Source: Alectoria sarmentosa
Lineage: Eukaryota; Ascomycota; Lecanoromycetes; Lecanorales; Parmeliaceae
Direction: 5' to 3'
Length of the DNA: 20,047 nt
NCBI GenBank assembly: GCA_009733775.1
Contig: WOGZ01000454.1
Span: forward strand, 1-20,047
The notes below the pieces were generated by a model that made no database searches, was not told the DNA's origin, and saw only the letters and a list, made by a program, of their open reading frames with translations. This document shows, piece by piece, positions 1 through 9,912 of the stretch. The position numbers and the translations under genes were made by a program. Position 1 is the first letter of the stretch. Every line of letters starts with the position of its first letter.

Positions 1-55
<55 letters not shown>
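1..55. repeat. (CT)n dinucleotide microsatellite
   Basis: An uninterrupted CT run of about 27 units fills the window edge, so the full array probably continues outside. It is pure polypyrimidine on this strand. No coding or regulatory role can be read from it. Confidence 0.97.
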
Positions 56-59
<4 letters not shown>

Positions 60-135
60 TTCACGAATGATACTTATTATACTTTATGACGGAGCGGTGC
101 TTGTGGGTTTCTATTTGTTCGATATAGTAGATTGA

Positions 136-185
136 GATGGAGTGGAATGGAGTGGAATGGAGTGGAGCGGAATGGAGAGGAGTGG
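136..185. repeat. 5-bp purine-rich tandem repeat (AGTGG/AATGG)
   Basis: Ten consecutive 5-mers (GATGG, AGTGG, AATGG, AGTGG, AATGG, AGTGG, AGCGG, AATGG, AGAGG, AGTGG) sit in exact register. Overlapping open frames here contain only repeated W/G/E/M residues and are not genes. The array lies within a longer low-complexity block. Confidence 0.9.
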
Positions 186-547
186 AGAGATGCTGGTGTT
201 GGTGTTTCGGCGCCAAGCTGGTGGGGTTGGGGGGATGGGGGCTGGCCGTTTCTTTTTTTCCTTTTTTTTTGGGGAGTGCCGTTACAACATTCCTTGTGTT
301 TTTGGGTTTTGGGTTTGTGTTTGGGTTTGTGTTTGTGAATCTAAGTAGGTGCGCGCATCTGCATTCGTAGCTGTGTATGTATGTAGAGTCTGCGGCTTTT
401 TCCACGTGTGTGACAGCGTACTCTATCCTTTTCAACCCCCCCCCCCACCATTCCCCCATATGCAACAGCGTACTCTACTCTACCCAATCCCCCCCCACAT
501 TCCCCTCAGAGCAGTGCCGCCCATATATTCATTCATCCATTCATCCA
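186..547. other. Low-complexity G/T-rich then C-rich non-coding DNA
   Basis: This holds G runs and T runs (about 218-275), GGGTTT-like spacing (300-335), then C homopolymers near 437-447 and 490-496 and ATTCATCC repeats just before the minisatellite. Short open frames in several phases overlap here, but their amino-acid composition only mirrors the simple repeats. I see no gene. Confidence 0.7.
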
Positions 548-830
548 TCTTGCTATCTGTATTGCTACCTGTATTGCTACCTATCTTGCTACCTACCTAG
601 CTAGCTACCTACATACCCACGTACCTATATTGCTACCTATATTGCTACCTATATTGCTACCCATCTTGCTACCCATCTTGCTACCTATCTTGCTACCCAT
701 CTTGCTACCTGTATTGCTACCTATATTGCTACTTATCTGGCTAGCTAGCTAGCTAGCTACGTACCTATCTTGCTACCTATCTTGCTACCTACCTACCCAT
801 CTGCCTACCTACCTACCTACCTACCCATCT
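548..830. repeat. 12-bp minisatellite (CTATATTGCTAC / CCATCTTGCTAC)
   Basis: Nine 12-bp units lie in exact register at 625-732. They alternate CTATATTGCTAC, CCATCTTGCTAC, CTATCTTGCTAC and CTGTATTGCTAC. Each unit is three tetramers (CTAT/CCAT + CTTG/ATTG + CTAC). Less regular copies flank the core on both sides, with palindromic (CTAG)n at about 741-759 and (CTAC)n at about 786-822. It looks like a higher-order expansion from a tetranucleotide repeat. Confidence 0.93.
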
Positions 831-902
831 GCTCCCTTCCTTCCTTCCTTCCTTCCCTCCTTCCTCCATCCCTCCCTCCCTTCCTTCCTCGCTTCCTTTT
901 TT
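831..902. repeat. (TTCC)n polypyrimidine tract
   Basis: The stretch is almost purely C and T, made of TTCC and CTCC units, and ends in a T run. It follows the 12-bp minisatellite directly. The reverse-strand open frame through it encodes only G/E/K-rich repeat sequence and is not a gene. Confidence 0.9.
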
Positions 903-2280
903 AAAAGACACTTTGATGGGGTTTGGGCTTGCCGCTTTGCGCTGAGGGGTGGGAGCGAGCGGGTGAGGTGGAGCGGGGATTCGGTTGGGGATAAATGGGT
1001 GATTGGGGGAATTCGGTTGGGGGTTTGATTCCTGGGTGTTTGTGTTTGGGAGGACGTGGTTTGCGACTTCGAATGGTAATGATCGGATTGGGGCAGTACT
1101 CAGCTCTTGTGTTGGGCGATGTGAAGGGGAGTTTGGGGTGGAGGGAGGGGTGAGGGGTGGGAGGAGGTGGGAGTGGGATGGCATGGGGATGAGAGGGATG
1201 AGAGGGATGAGAGGGAGGAGAGGGATAAGATTGAAGGGAAGAGGGAGGAAGGGTGGGGAGGAAGGGGGGTTTTTGGATGCTTAGCTGTGGGCTTCTGAAC
1301 CCGCTTGAGAGAGTTGGTGAGCGATTGGGTGGAGTTCTGGTTCACGAGTCCTCTACCCCATGATGGATCATAGGGACGTATGACGATGTACGAACAAGGG
1401 GAAAATAAGACGAGACTTTCGACTCTCATTTCCGCTCCCCAAAGTCGCCCCCAATGATTAAAAACATGCCAAGCGGTCAGGGGCCATGGGGGTGCGGGCG
1501 GAGTCGGAAGAGAGCGAGGTTCGGATTGATTCGATCAAATTGGGGTCATTTGGACCGACGGCGCTTGGGTGCTTCGGTCCTAGCGGTGGAGGCTCAGTGT
1601 AGTATGGTAGCCGGATCGGTGCTAGCTTGCGAGCGCTGAGTTGCTCTGGATTGTTGTAAATTTGTGACGGATTGCTCGTCGCTGTTGTTAGTGGATGCTT
1701 GTTAATGTCATCCATCACTGATGTGTTGTTCGTCATTGCTGGGCTGGGTTGTCAGCTCTAGTCATACATCATCAAAGGCTTTCAAAAGGAGCGCAGTGAG
1801 GGTTCAGACCTCGCTGCTGCCACATTACGGAGTTGTTGAGGGAATTCCAGGAGCGGTTTGGAGGCTGCTATTTTCTGCTTGTCGTTATTTTTATTGTTAA
1901 GAGGGGCGATGTGAGCGCTTGGGGTGGTGGAATTGCTGTGTGATTGCTTGAGGCAGAGTCGTTGCTATCTATTGGTTTTGTTTGTTTTCGGTATGTTATA
2001 GCTGTGACTCACTGACTCCTTGTCGAATTTGCTCGCGGATTGTGCGGTGGTTTTGTGATAGATGCCGTGGTAGAGTTGTGGATTGGTTCCCCCTGGCTGT
2101 GATTATCCCTGGTTGTGATTATTGACGTGCTGTATGTTGCTGGTGGTGGGCTGTCTGTTGGTGTTACATATGAGGTTGATCTTTTTTGGGGTGGGAAAAA
2201 AGTATCGTTCTGGCGATGGGGAGACTTTTTTTTTGATTCAAGTCACTCGCGCGGTTTTGGAAATGATATTCTGGGTCTGA
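903..2280. other. Gene-poor, G-rich non-coding stretch
   Basis: The plus strand is strongly G-rich to about 1280 and then T/G-rich. It contains the 9-bp repeat listed separately. Open frames of 60-120 codons occur on both strands, but they are dominated by simple composition and show no recognisable motif. I see no gene or RNA. Confidence 0.6.
1189..1224. repeat. 9-bp tandem repeat ATGAGAGGG
   Basis: Three exact ATGAGAGGG units (1189, 1198, 1207) are followed by one variant, AGGAGAGGG (1216). Read in frame it gives Met-Arg-Gly repeats, the product of a simple repeat rather than a protein. The GGG runs at 9-base spacing could fold as a G-quadruplex. Confidence 0.9.
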
Positions 2281-5200
2281 CATCATGGGTTCGCTGAGTG
2301 CGGCTGTGTATATGCAACGTATGAATCATGTTTTGGGGCATCCGGCGCTGCATGCTGTTTGCTCATAGAGCACCTATGATTCAGCGCGTTCCTTCTGAAA
2401 TCTGCGAAACAGAGGAGTTGCGCCGGAAGATTCACGGTTTCCACAAAAACGGAAATGGTCATGCGGTGAGCAAAGAGCCTGGCTGATGTCTTGGGGATGG
2501 GGTGTGAACTGCGGCTAAAATTTCGCATCGGTGGTGCTACGTTTCACGGCAGAAGCGGTTGTTTTGCTACCCTGCTCGAGCGATCACGTTACGAGAGGCG
2601 AGGCGAACAGATATACGCGCTATGCTTGAAAGACAGAGATCATCTAATTGCGTTGATGGTAGAAGGCTCGTTGTTGAACAGAGTGATGAAGTGCGACCCA
2701 AATATCACAACAGGATTCGTACTCTTCGGCTCACTAGGACATTCCTTGGAAAAATGGTCTTAGGGGCATGGCTGAAAGGGTCAACTATCCAGATGAGGAA
2801 GTGTCGGTATGTATTCGATATCTGGTCTTTCGTAACATCTGGTGAGACAAGTTCTGTATTTGATCGTTCTTATGATGTGGCTATATATGGTGGGTAGATA
2901 TGCTGCATTGAGATCGTCTCTATCTTTACACAGAGAATTGCCATTTTCGAAACGGGTCCATGGTCTGGGACGGCGAGGTCCTTTCAAGAAGGGGGGAAAT
3001 TATAATCAGGAATATTCAATTACAAGCTGGCAAAAAGTACAAAGATCATCTCAATACAAAAAGCTCGCATCACACTTTTACTTATCGGTGGTTTGAACCG
3101 TTAATTGTGTCAGTTCGCTGCCTCATTGAGTCCCTGGAGACGAGTTCTGTCTAAGAAGCTGGTAAAGGACTCTCCCCCGATCGATGGTTGCGGGATATGT
3201 CATTAGTGCTGCAAGGCGGGAATGGTCCTGCCCAAGCTACTCTTCAGCCGCAACACTCCAGCTGTTTCATTGCCTGCTACCGCCAAGCTGGCTCAGCTCA
3301 CCAATGGACGCTGCCTATCTGTTCACTACCATCTCGCTCCTTCCTTAAAGTCCCTTTTCCCGACGCTCTGCGGACATATTCTCGTCGCCAAGGCTTGCTC
3401 ATCTCTCATTACTGCACCCTCTCTAGGCAGAAAGAACATCTTACATCCGCAATTTATTCCCTCTTTCCTGCTTGATATTCACCGGTGAAAACATAGGTAA
3501 TATTTCCTGCATTTTCCCTTCTCCACTTCTTCTGATGCTGTACTGCTTCGTCGGCGGCAGAGATACCCTCCTCCAAGTCTCATACGGAATGGCTAAGACG
3601 CCCCCGTGTGGCCTTGCCGCCATCTCTGCATGGGCGGACTTGGCGCGTTCTTGGCTGTCTTGAACGGCGATCGTGAAATATGATGAACTGATTAGTGATT
3701 CACAGCGCTCTGTGTAGCCCAAGCATACCTAGATGTAACGCCTGGTCAATGAATTTGCCTCCGGAGGAGCGAGCTTTATTGCGGATTGCCGCGCCACTGT
3801 CATCTGCTGGTAAGCCCTGCCGCCGTGGTGGACTGCACGGGTGCGCTATCTTACTATTCTGATCCGGTGTCCTGTTGGCGTGACGCTGCTTGGGATATAT
3901 TAATATCGAAGTCTTGATAGAAGCTGGGTACGTTGTAGATGTGTGCGTATGGCGAGATGGATCGATAGAAAATGTATGCTTTCTGGGAAATGAGACTGGG
4001 ATAAACGATGTTGGGGGGGGAGTTATTTTTTGGCGAATTTGGGTTTGGTCGATTGGCGGCGTCGCTGTTCTAGTACAGTACTGGGTTCTGCGAGAGAAAT
4101 ATACTTCTTTCGTTGATATGGATTGAAAAGCGGGTCGAGATCCCAGTATGGCGAGGTTTTTTGGCCCATCGGAGCGCAGGCTCCAAGACCGGCATACTTA
4201 CCGTCACTTCGTGCATCCAACCAACCTGCAACAAGAGTCTGATTGCCTCGATCGCTTCATGTGCTGTGTTAGTCACCGCAAAAAAGCGGTCATAGGCTCA
4301 GTTTTTGCCCTGTTGAAATTCCCAAGCTCCAAGAAAGCCCGGCGTTATCATTGAACCGTGCATGAAACGTGCAAGGAGATCCTGATGGTATACTTTCATC
4401 ATATGCTGCTACTAGTCATAGCGATGTGGTGATAGGTTTCGCTTCCAAATTTCCGGTGTGGGCCCGATATGGGACAATTGGAGACTGCGCTAAAGTTCAC
4501 AAAAGGGCACCACAGCGAGAAATGACTCAAAGACCGCATGCGTTTGAACTTAAAGAATGAATGTGAAATCTTTTTGTTAGCGGTCTGGTAATAAAAAACG
4601 ATGAATCCTTGCGGCGTGTGAAGGTTAAGACGATTATGAATTGATTTAAACAACGGTGAGGCATCGAGCAGTAATTTTGACACATTACGCCACGTTTGGG
4701 TCAATTCACAACCAGTGCTGAGGGGCTGGCTGGCGTAGTCATGCGAAAGGTGTACCACGTGGGGATGGAGGTGAAAAGAATGGCGGTGAGTTTGAAGACA
4801 TGGAACCAAGGCAGATAATAAGGGTGGATCCTACAACAAATTGTAATCTCAGGCGGAGCAGATAGGGCCGGTCTGCAGTGTATGAATGCAGTGGAATTCG
4901 CTACCGGACTCAAGACCCCACCAGGCTCGGAAGCTTTGAGATACTTGCTATGCTGGACTGTTGAATGAGATGAGACTTGTGAGGTTTCGCTGTAATCGTT
5001 ACAGATGAGCAACCCACGGAGGTAGGTAAAGTGACTTGCTTGCTGGAAACCTGGTGCGTGGGACTATTGCCTCTATGTGCTAACCTGAGATGCTGAGCCG
5101 ATGGTATTTAGATTGTCCCTCCGTACGCGAGAGAAGCTAGTTGGCTGCCGACAGCTTTGGTGATGGAGTATTGGCGTCGGAGTATGAGTTCGGGGGACCG

Positions 5201-7255
5201 GTTGCACGCCTTGTGGAATGAACCTCCTGGAAGCAAAAGATGATGATCATCGAAGGAAAACCGAGGGGTACGCAGGGACTGGAGGTAAAGTATTTTCTAG
5301 AACTGGATGTAGATTTAGATTGATTAGGTTCTGTGAACAGTGAAGTTCAGGTAGTCCCGTAGTGTGGACTTTGTGAATCCGCCGCACGGAGCGCCAAGGA
5401 GCGATGCAAACTCGGTTGCAATGGATGGGCACAGAGTCAGTGTCTGTATTCGATTCGGATTTACCTTACCAGACTGATCCAAGAGCAAGAAAGACGTTTT
5501 ATTCCTTGGAGTAGATGAGACGGCGCTAATGTCTCCCTCGACTTTGCCTAGCGGGAGGCGGCTAGCTTAAGTAATTGGCGTAGACATACTTAGCATCGAT
5601 ATTTGCATCAGCTCGGTTCTACGTGCCTGCCCTCGGAGGTCGGCGCGGATGTGTCTCCTCAGGAGCGAAGAATGTGACAGAAACAGAAGCAATTCGTACG
5701 AGACGGTCAAGGCAGAGTGTATAAGGAAGACGGTGGACTATGCGCGCTTCAGCTTCGGATGTTTCTCAGAAATATGAATCATCTGTCGGAAACCCCCTGG
5801 GGTATGGCCCGCGATGTTGACATTGGCGATATGCTAGTCTGACTTATGAGTACTGCTGTTTACGCTTGGGAAGAAGACCCTTTACCACATGTCATCTTTC
5901 ATGGCCTTGTCATTTCCTGGAGCAGTCAAGTCAACAGGTGAAGCACGAAATGAAGAGCTCTGGTCCTCCTTGTGGAAATGTAGAAGTGGTGTGAGTTCTT
6001 GTTTTGAGGTCATCGGGGCGCCCGAAATGAGCCAATTTGAACTGATGATCAGGGGGTGTGCATATTCCCCCCCCCCACTCACCGACATACCGTTGCGCCA
6101 TCTCGCAGGTCACTCAAGCTTAGCGACTCCGAAGCGGCGGTAACACAGTTCCCAGCAGCAGAGCTATAGTCATCGAGGATCATGATAATAGAGGGGGACT
6201 GTGAGATGATCCTGCGGAATTGGTGGGGCGGAAGCGATCTCGAGTTGCGTCGGAATATCATTAAATTGGAACCGTATCTTACACTAGCCGCAAAGATCGG
6301 CTAGACTCAACGAGCATGTAGCACCCCAGCAGCTCCCTCCCCAGAACCTTCCCATTCATTCCCTTCCCACCGTATGGGATCCTCCGCCACAGAAACCACG
6401 TCCCCGCGACCCGAGACCCTTCACCCACTCCCCTCTTCACCACTTCCCTCACCCCCACGGTCCCGACTTTCATCCAGAATTGGGCGCCATTGGCATGGTG
6501 CTTCAGTTGTGATGGGAGTGCTCTTGGCGGGATCGAGGGGTGGAAGGGGCGTAGTGAATGTGGCTTTACTTGCGTAGAGCAAGATTTTGTGGATTAATTC
6601 GTCGCCTTTGGTGGGGGGATTGTGGAGCTGTAGATTGGTTGAGACCGGTGGATTCGGAATAAACGGTGGAGTGGAAGTGGAGGTGACCCTCAGCTTAAGT
6701 CGATCGTGAAACTGTGATGTTTATGTCTTTCTTTGTCCTCAGCCCGTTCCACTGGAGCTCTGTCCCTCCTCGCTCATCTATCAACTCTGTCCAAGGAGGT
6801 GGTTTGGAGTCAGACACTGGATTATGACGGAGAGGGTGATGGGGTCGACCTAGAAGAGTGAGGAGGTTATTGGGCTAGGATGGGACGTGAGAGGAATGCG
6901 TGTCCGCCTCTTGAATATGAGAGACAGCATGTGAATATCTGAAAAAATCACTTGTTATCAGCGGAATCGGAACGAGTCTGAAGATGGAAAAAGGGAAAAT
7001 CGTTGGTGACGCATAGGTATCCATTTCTTTCTTGAGCCGCCCTTTGACCATCGACTTCTCGGGACTAGTCAACCAGGCTGGCGTACTGCGCATCGGATCT
7101 CACTCTCAGTCTTTGTGCAAGCCTCAGGAACGGCCTTCTTGGGAGCGGCTCGTCGGATTGACCGAGATACCGGTAGCGGCAGCCGCTTTGTTGAACTCTT
7201 CTTTCCTCCTTTCCATAGCCCTTCTGAAGCCACTGGATTAAGTTGAGATCTAACT
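2281..7255. other. Long gene-poor region without a supported gene
   Basis: About 5 kb in which every open frame is short (under about 140 codons). The frames overlap others in antisense, and several begin at non-ATG codons. I found no joinable exon series, transposase or reverse-transcriptase motif, or clear terminal inverted repeat. A weak GNAT-like peptide at about 2580-2760 and a helical-looking minus-strand peptide at about 7140-7230 are the only protein-like hints. Decayed genes or transposons cannot be excluded. Confidence 0.55.
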
Positions 7256-7259
7256 AAGG

Positions 7260-7335
7260 TGTATAAACCCGGATTTGAACCCGAAATTCCGGTCTCTCGC
7301 TTTTGAAAATGCAATGCTACCGCTGCGGTCGGCGT
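7260..7335 (-). pseudogene. Degenerate tRNA-like element (A box and B box present)
   Basis: Read on the minus strand, 7281-7271 gives GGTTCAAATCC, a full match to the pol III B box / T-loop. About 35 nt upstream, around 7330-7317, lies ACCGCAGCGGTAGC, which resembles an A box / D-arm. The spacing is close to that of a tRNA. However, the T stem has a G-G mismatch, the two acceptor strands do not pair (CTACGCC against TTTATAC), and the anticodon stem does not close. I therefore read it as a tRNA relic or tRNA-derived repeat, not a working tRNA. No isotype is assigned. Confidence 0.4.
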
Positions 7336-7340
7336 AGGTC

Positions 7341-7835
7341 TTTAAGCATGAGAGGATTCATGGTTTAAGAGCGCTTGTTAGTGATCTGATGCCCTTTTGG
7401 AAGCTTTGGACGATTAGCATCAAAGCAAAAGTGAGCGCTGGGGCTTAATTCCGTTGACGACTCGAATGATAGAATTTCAGTGCCCAAAGTGTCAACTCTG
7501 GCGTTAGTCCCGAATAAATGATTTCATATCGGTTTTCAAAAAAAGAGCCGTAAGGTGCCATGGCGGCCTCGAACAACCTAGTGAGTCATCGTAGCAGCAT
7601 CTCTCTCAAAGACTCACAGCGGCGCAAATAGGAAGCACACTCTTAATCTCGTACACAGGCAACTTCCCAAAACCAGACATCGTTCACCCACACTACAGCC
7701 ATGACTGAAAACGCCTTCTGCGCAGGTTCAAGCCTCTCCCTCGTACCCGTCTTATCTTTCGCATGCATGAGTCCCTTCAAATATCCTTTCTAAATTCAGG
7801 CATAATTTCTCAGGCTTAAGTTAGCGGGTATACTC
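7341..7835. other. Intergenic, downstream of the hydrolase gene
   Basis: I see no gene. The part next to the hydrolase stop (7796-7835) may be transcribed 3' UTR, or a short extra exon if the alternative splice noted for that gene is used. Confidence 0.5.
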
Positions 7836-9912
7836 TCAGATCGACATAACAACGTACGCGAAAAGAGGCGCCAAGCTCCTCCCGAACCTCGAAAATAATT
7901 TCCTCTGCCCTCCAGCGCCGCTTGCGCCCTGACTACTCTCCGCCCTGACCGCGGATGAGCCGGCTGTGAAACACTTTTCATACCCACCACCATTCTCGGC
8001 TCCTGCTTTCTTGAACCAGATCTTGGCCTCCCCCATCTCCGGTTCCAGTAGTATCCCCAATTCTTTCACTTGGCCATCTTCACCAAGTTGGAATTCCGCT
8101 TTGGAGAGGCCATCTGTTGTGATCTCGTAATCGTCTGGTGCTTCTCGTGCTTCCGCGGTGAAGAACCGTACGTAGATCATGAAATGTTCGCCGCTGATGT
8201 GCTGAAAGGAAAGGGTGAAGGGGTATTGTTCGTATTGGGTCAGGCAATGGAGGGTCGCTTGGGGCTGAGAGGCTGTGTACGAATGGGTGCTGCTGTTGAT
8301 TGTGAGAGTGATGGGCGGATAGGCTTCGTGTTGGTAAGTCTGTTCGCATGTCAGCAGGTATGGAGGGGTGAACGAGGGCTCGAGGTGAAGTCATACGCCT
8401 GCGTAGGATTCCAGAGGCAAGGAGAGAGGTATGGGGTCCTTCCTTTTAGGAACGCTCGGAAACAAGTGATTTCTTGCATTCTTCAATGTTTCCAACTCAA
8501 GTATTTCATTTAGCTCCATCAATGAGGCCCAATCAAACCTTTCTTGCTCTGGAATGCTCAACATATCATCGATCAACTTGAAGAGCAAGATTTGAATCGC
8601 AGCGCCTTGCCCGCCATTGGCCATCATCGTAATGCCCCATTGCAGACGTGGAAAATACATCATTACACTGTTGAAGCCAGGCAAGCCTCCCGTGTGCCAC
8701 ATCATGACTTCACCACGATAATTGCTGACCGACCAACCTAAGGCGTAGGCTTCAGACCCTCTAAAACCAGTGGGTTCTTCCCTTACCGGACCGGTGATTA
8801 TCCGAGGGGAGCGAATAGCGTGATGCCCAGCCACTGACAGCGGCGCAGACATCGTCATCATGCAGCGTAGCCACTTGGCGTAGTCAAGTACGTTGGAAAT
8901 TGTTGCGCCGCATCCAGACTCCTGCGGGGCATCGAGCCAAGGGAGGCTGTGATATGTTTTAGTCTTGTTGGTCCAGAAGTATGGCGTAGATAGGGATGGT
9001 CCGCCAGAAGCTGCAGCTTTTTGGGCGTCTGAAAGCGAGAAGAAAGTGCTGTACATGCTCAAAGGTTCATAAATCCGAGTTCTGAGGACATCGCCCAGCC
9101 ACATGCCAGTCCAAGTCTCAATGAAATGCGAGATTACGATATACATCATGTTGCAATACTGGAACCTGGTCCGAATTTCGGCAGTCATCGGTAAGTGTCG
9201 AAGATTTTCAACGACTTCCCGCACTGTCATTTTGGGTCTACCATAGCTAAGATCATGGCGCGGCATGCCGGTGCGGTGGGAGAGAGCGTCTTCGATAGTG
9301 ACGTGGACCGTAGCATATTCATCGGCTAGTACGAAGTCCTCGCGGATCACCTTTGCGAGGGGTACTTGCCAGGAAATGGTTTCGCTGATATTGACGGAAT
9401 CGTCAATGAGTAGGGAGACGGCGGCCGCAGTGAAGGACTTGGTGGTAGAGGCGGTATAGAAGAGGGTTTCTGGCGTGATGGGCTTATCCGGGAAGGTTGC
9501 AATGCCGTAGCCCTGTTCAAAGGTCAGCTTGTCCACGTTTCGGTAGATGGAGGTCAAGTTCGCTAGAGTCCAGTTCTAGACGTTAAGCAATTTCGCAGAT
9601 TTGTCCAATGGATCGTAATCATGAAGATGCGCTGTCAGGGATCCAGCTTGGAAATATGTTCATTTCTGTCTGGCTCCGGCCAATTGAGCTGCCCATGGCC
9701 TTTCGTAAAGAAGTTCATACTTTGCTGAAAGTGTCATCGCCATTTATGACTGCAATTGCCAATCCTGGAGTGTGCCACTGATGCAGATTCTGGCTGACCA
9801 GCTTATCAAAGCTTGCTGTGAATGGAGAAGAAGTCGGGTTGCTTAATGGGACTTGCTGAGCGCCCAAGGCGTAAGCCGAAAAAGAAGCGAGGCGAAACAT
9901 GTAGAAGAACAT
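7836..9912 (-). CDS. Secreted beta-lactamase-family serine hydrolase (three exons)
   Basis: Exons are 9912-9721, 9512-8397 and 8339-7836, together 603 residues. Both introns (9720-9513 and 8396-8340) start GTATGA, have a GCTGAC branch site and end CAG in phase 0. The ATG at 9912 is preferred because upstream codons in frame lack ATG. Residues 1-20 are a hydrophobic signal peptide, so the product is probably secreted. The Pfam beta-lactamase fold (class C / penicillin-binding type) follows: S86-T-T-K89 is the catalytic SxxK, Y183-C-N185 the YxN motif and H337-T-G339 the third motif. All catalytic positions are intact. Exon 3 adds a lipocalin-like C-terminal domain ending near LEPEMGEAKIWFKK, usual for fungal members. 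The last 45 or so residues are low-complexity; a GTATGA at 7983 with a CTAAC near 7822 could instead splice to a short fourth exon. Family members are peptidases, esterases or acyltransferases; the substrate is unknown. Confidence 0.85.

Noticed and set aside
548..830. CRISPR-like appearance of regularly spaced repeats
   Set aside because: The 12-bp units are contiguous with no unique spacers and the genome is fungal; it is a minisatellite.
1..900. Possible chromosome end
   Set aside because: No TTAGGG/CCCTAA telomere array is present; simple repeats alone do not show a telomere.
1020..1035. Second tRNA B box (GGTTTGATTCC)
   Set aside because: One mismatch to the consensus and no A box or cloverleaf upstream; lies in G-rich simple sequence.
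4399..4809. 136-codon minus-strand open frame
   Set aside because: No motif, no splice-linked neighbour and overlapping frames on the other strand; not enough to call a gene.
8070..8513. 147-codon plus-strand open frame
   Set aside because: It lies antisense to exons 2-3 of the hydrolase, whose motifs and splice sites are clear; the plus frame has no recognisable content.
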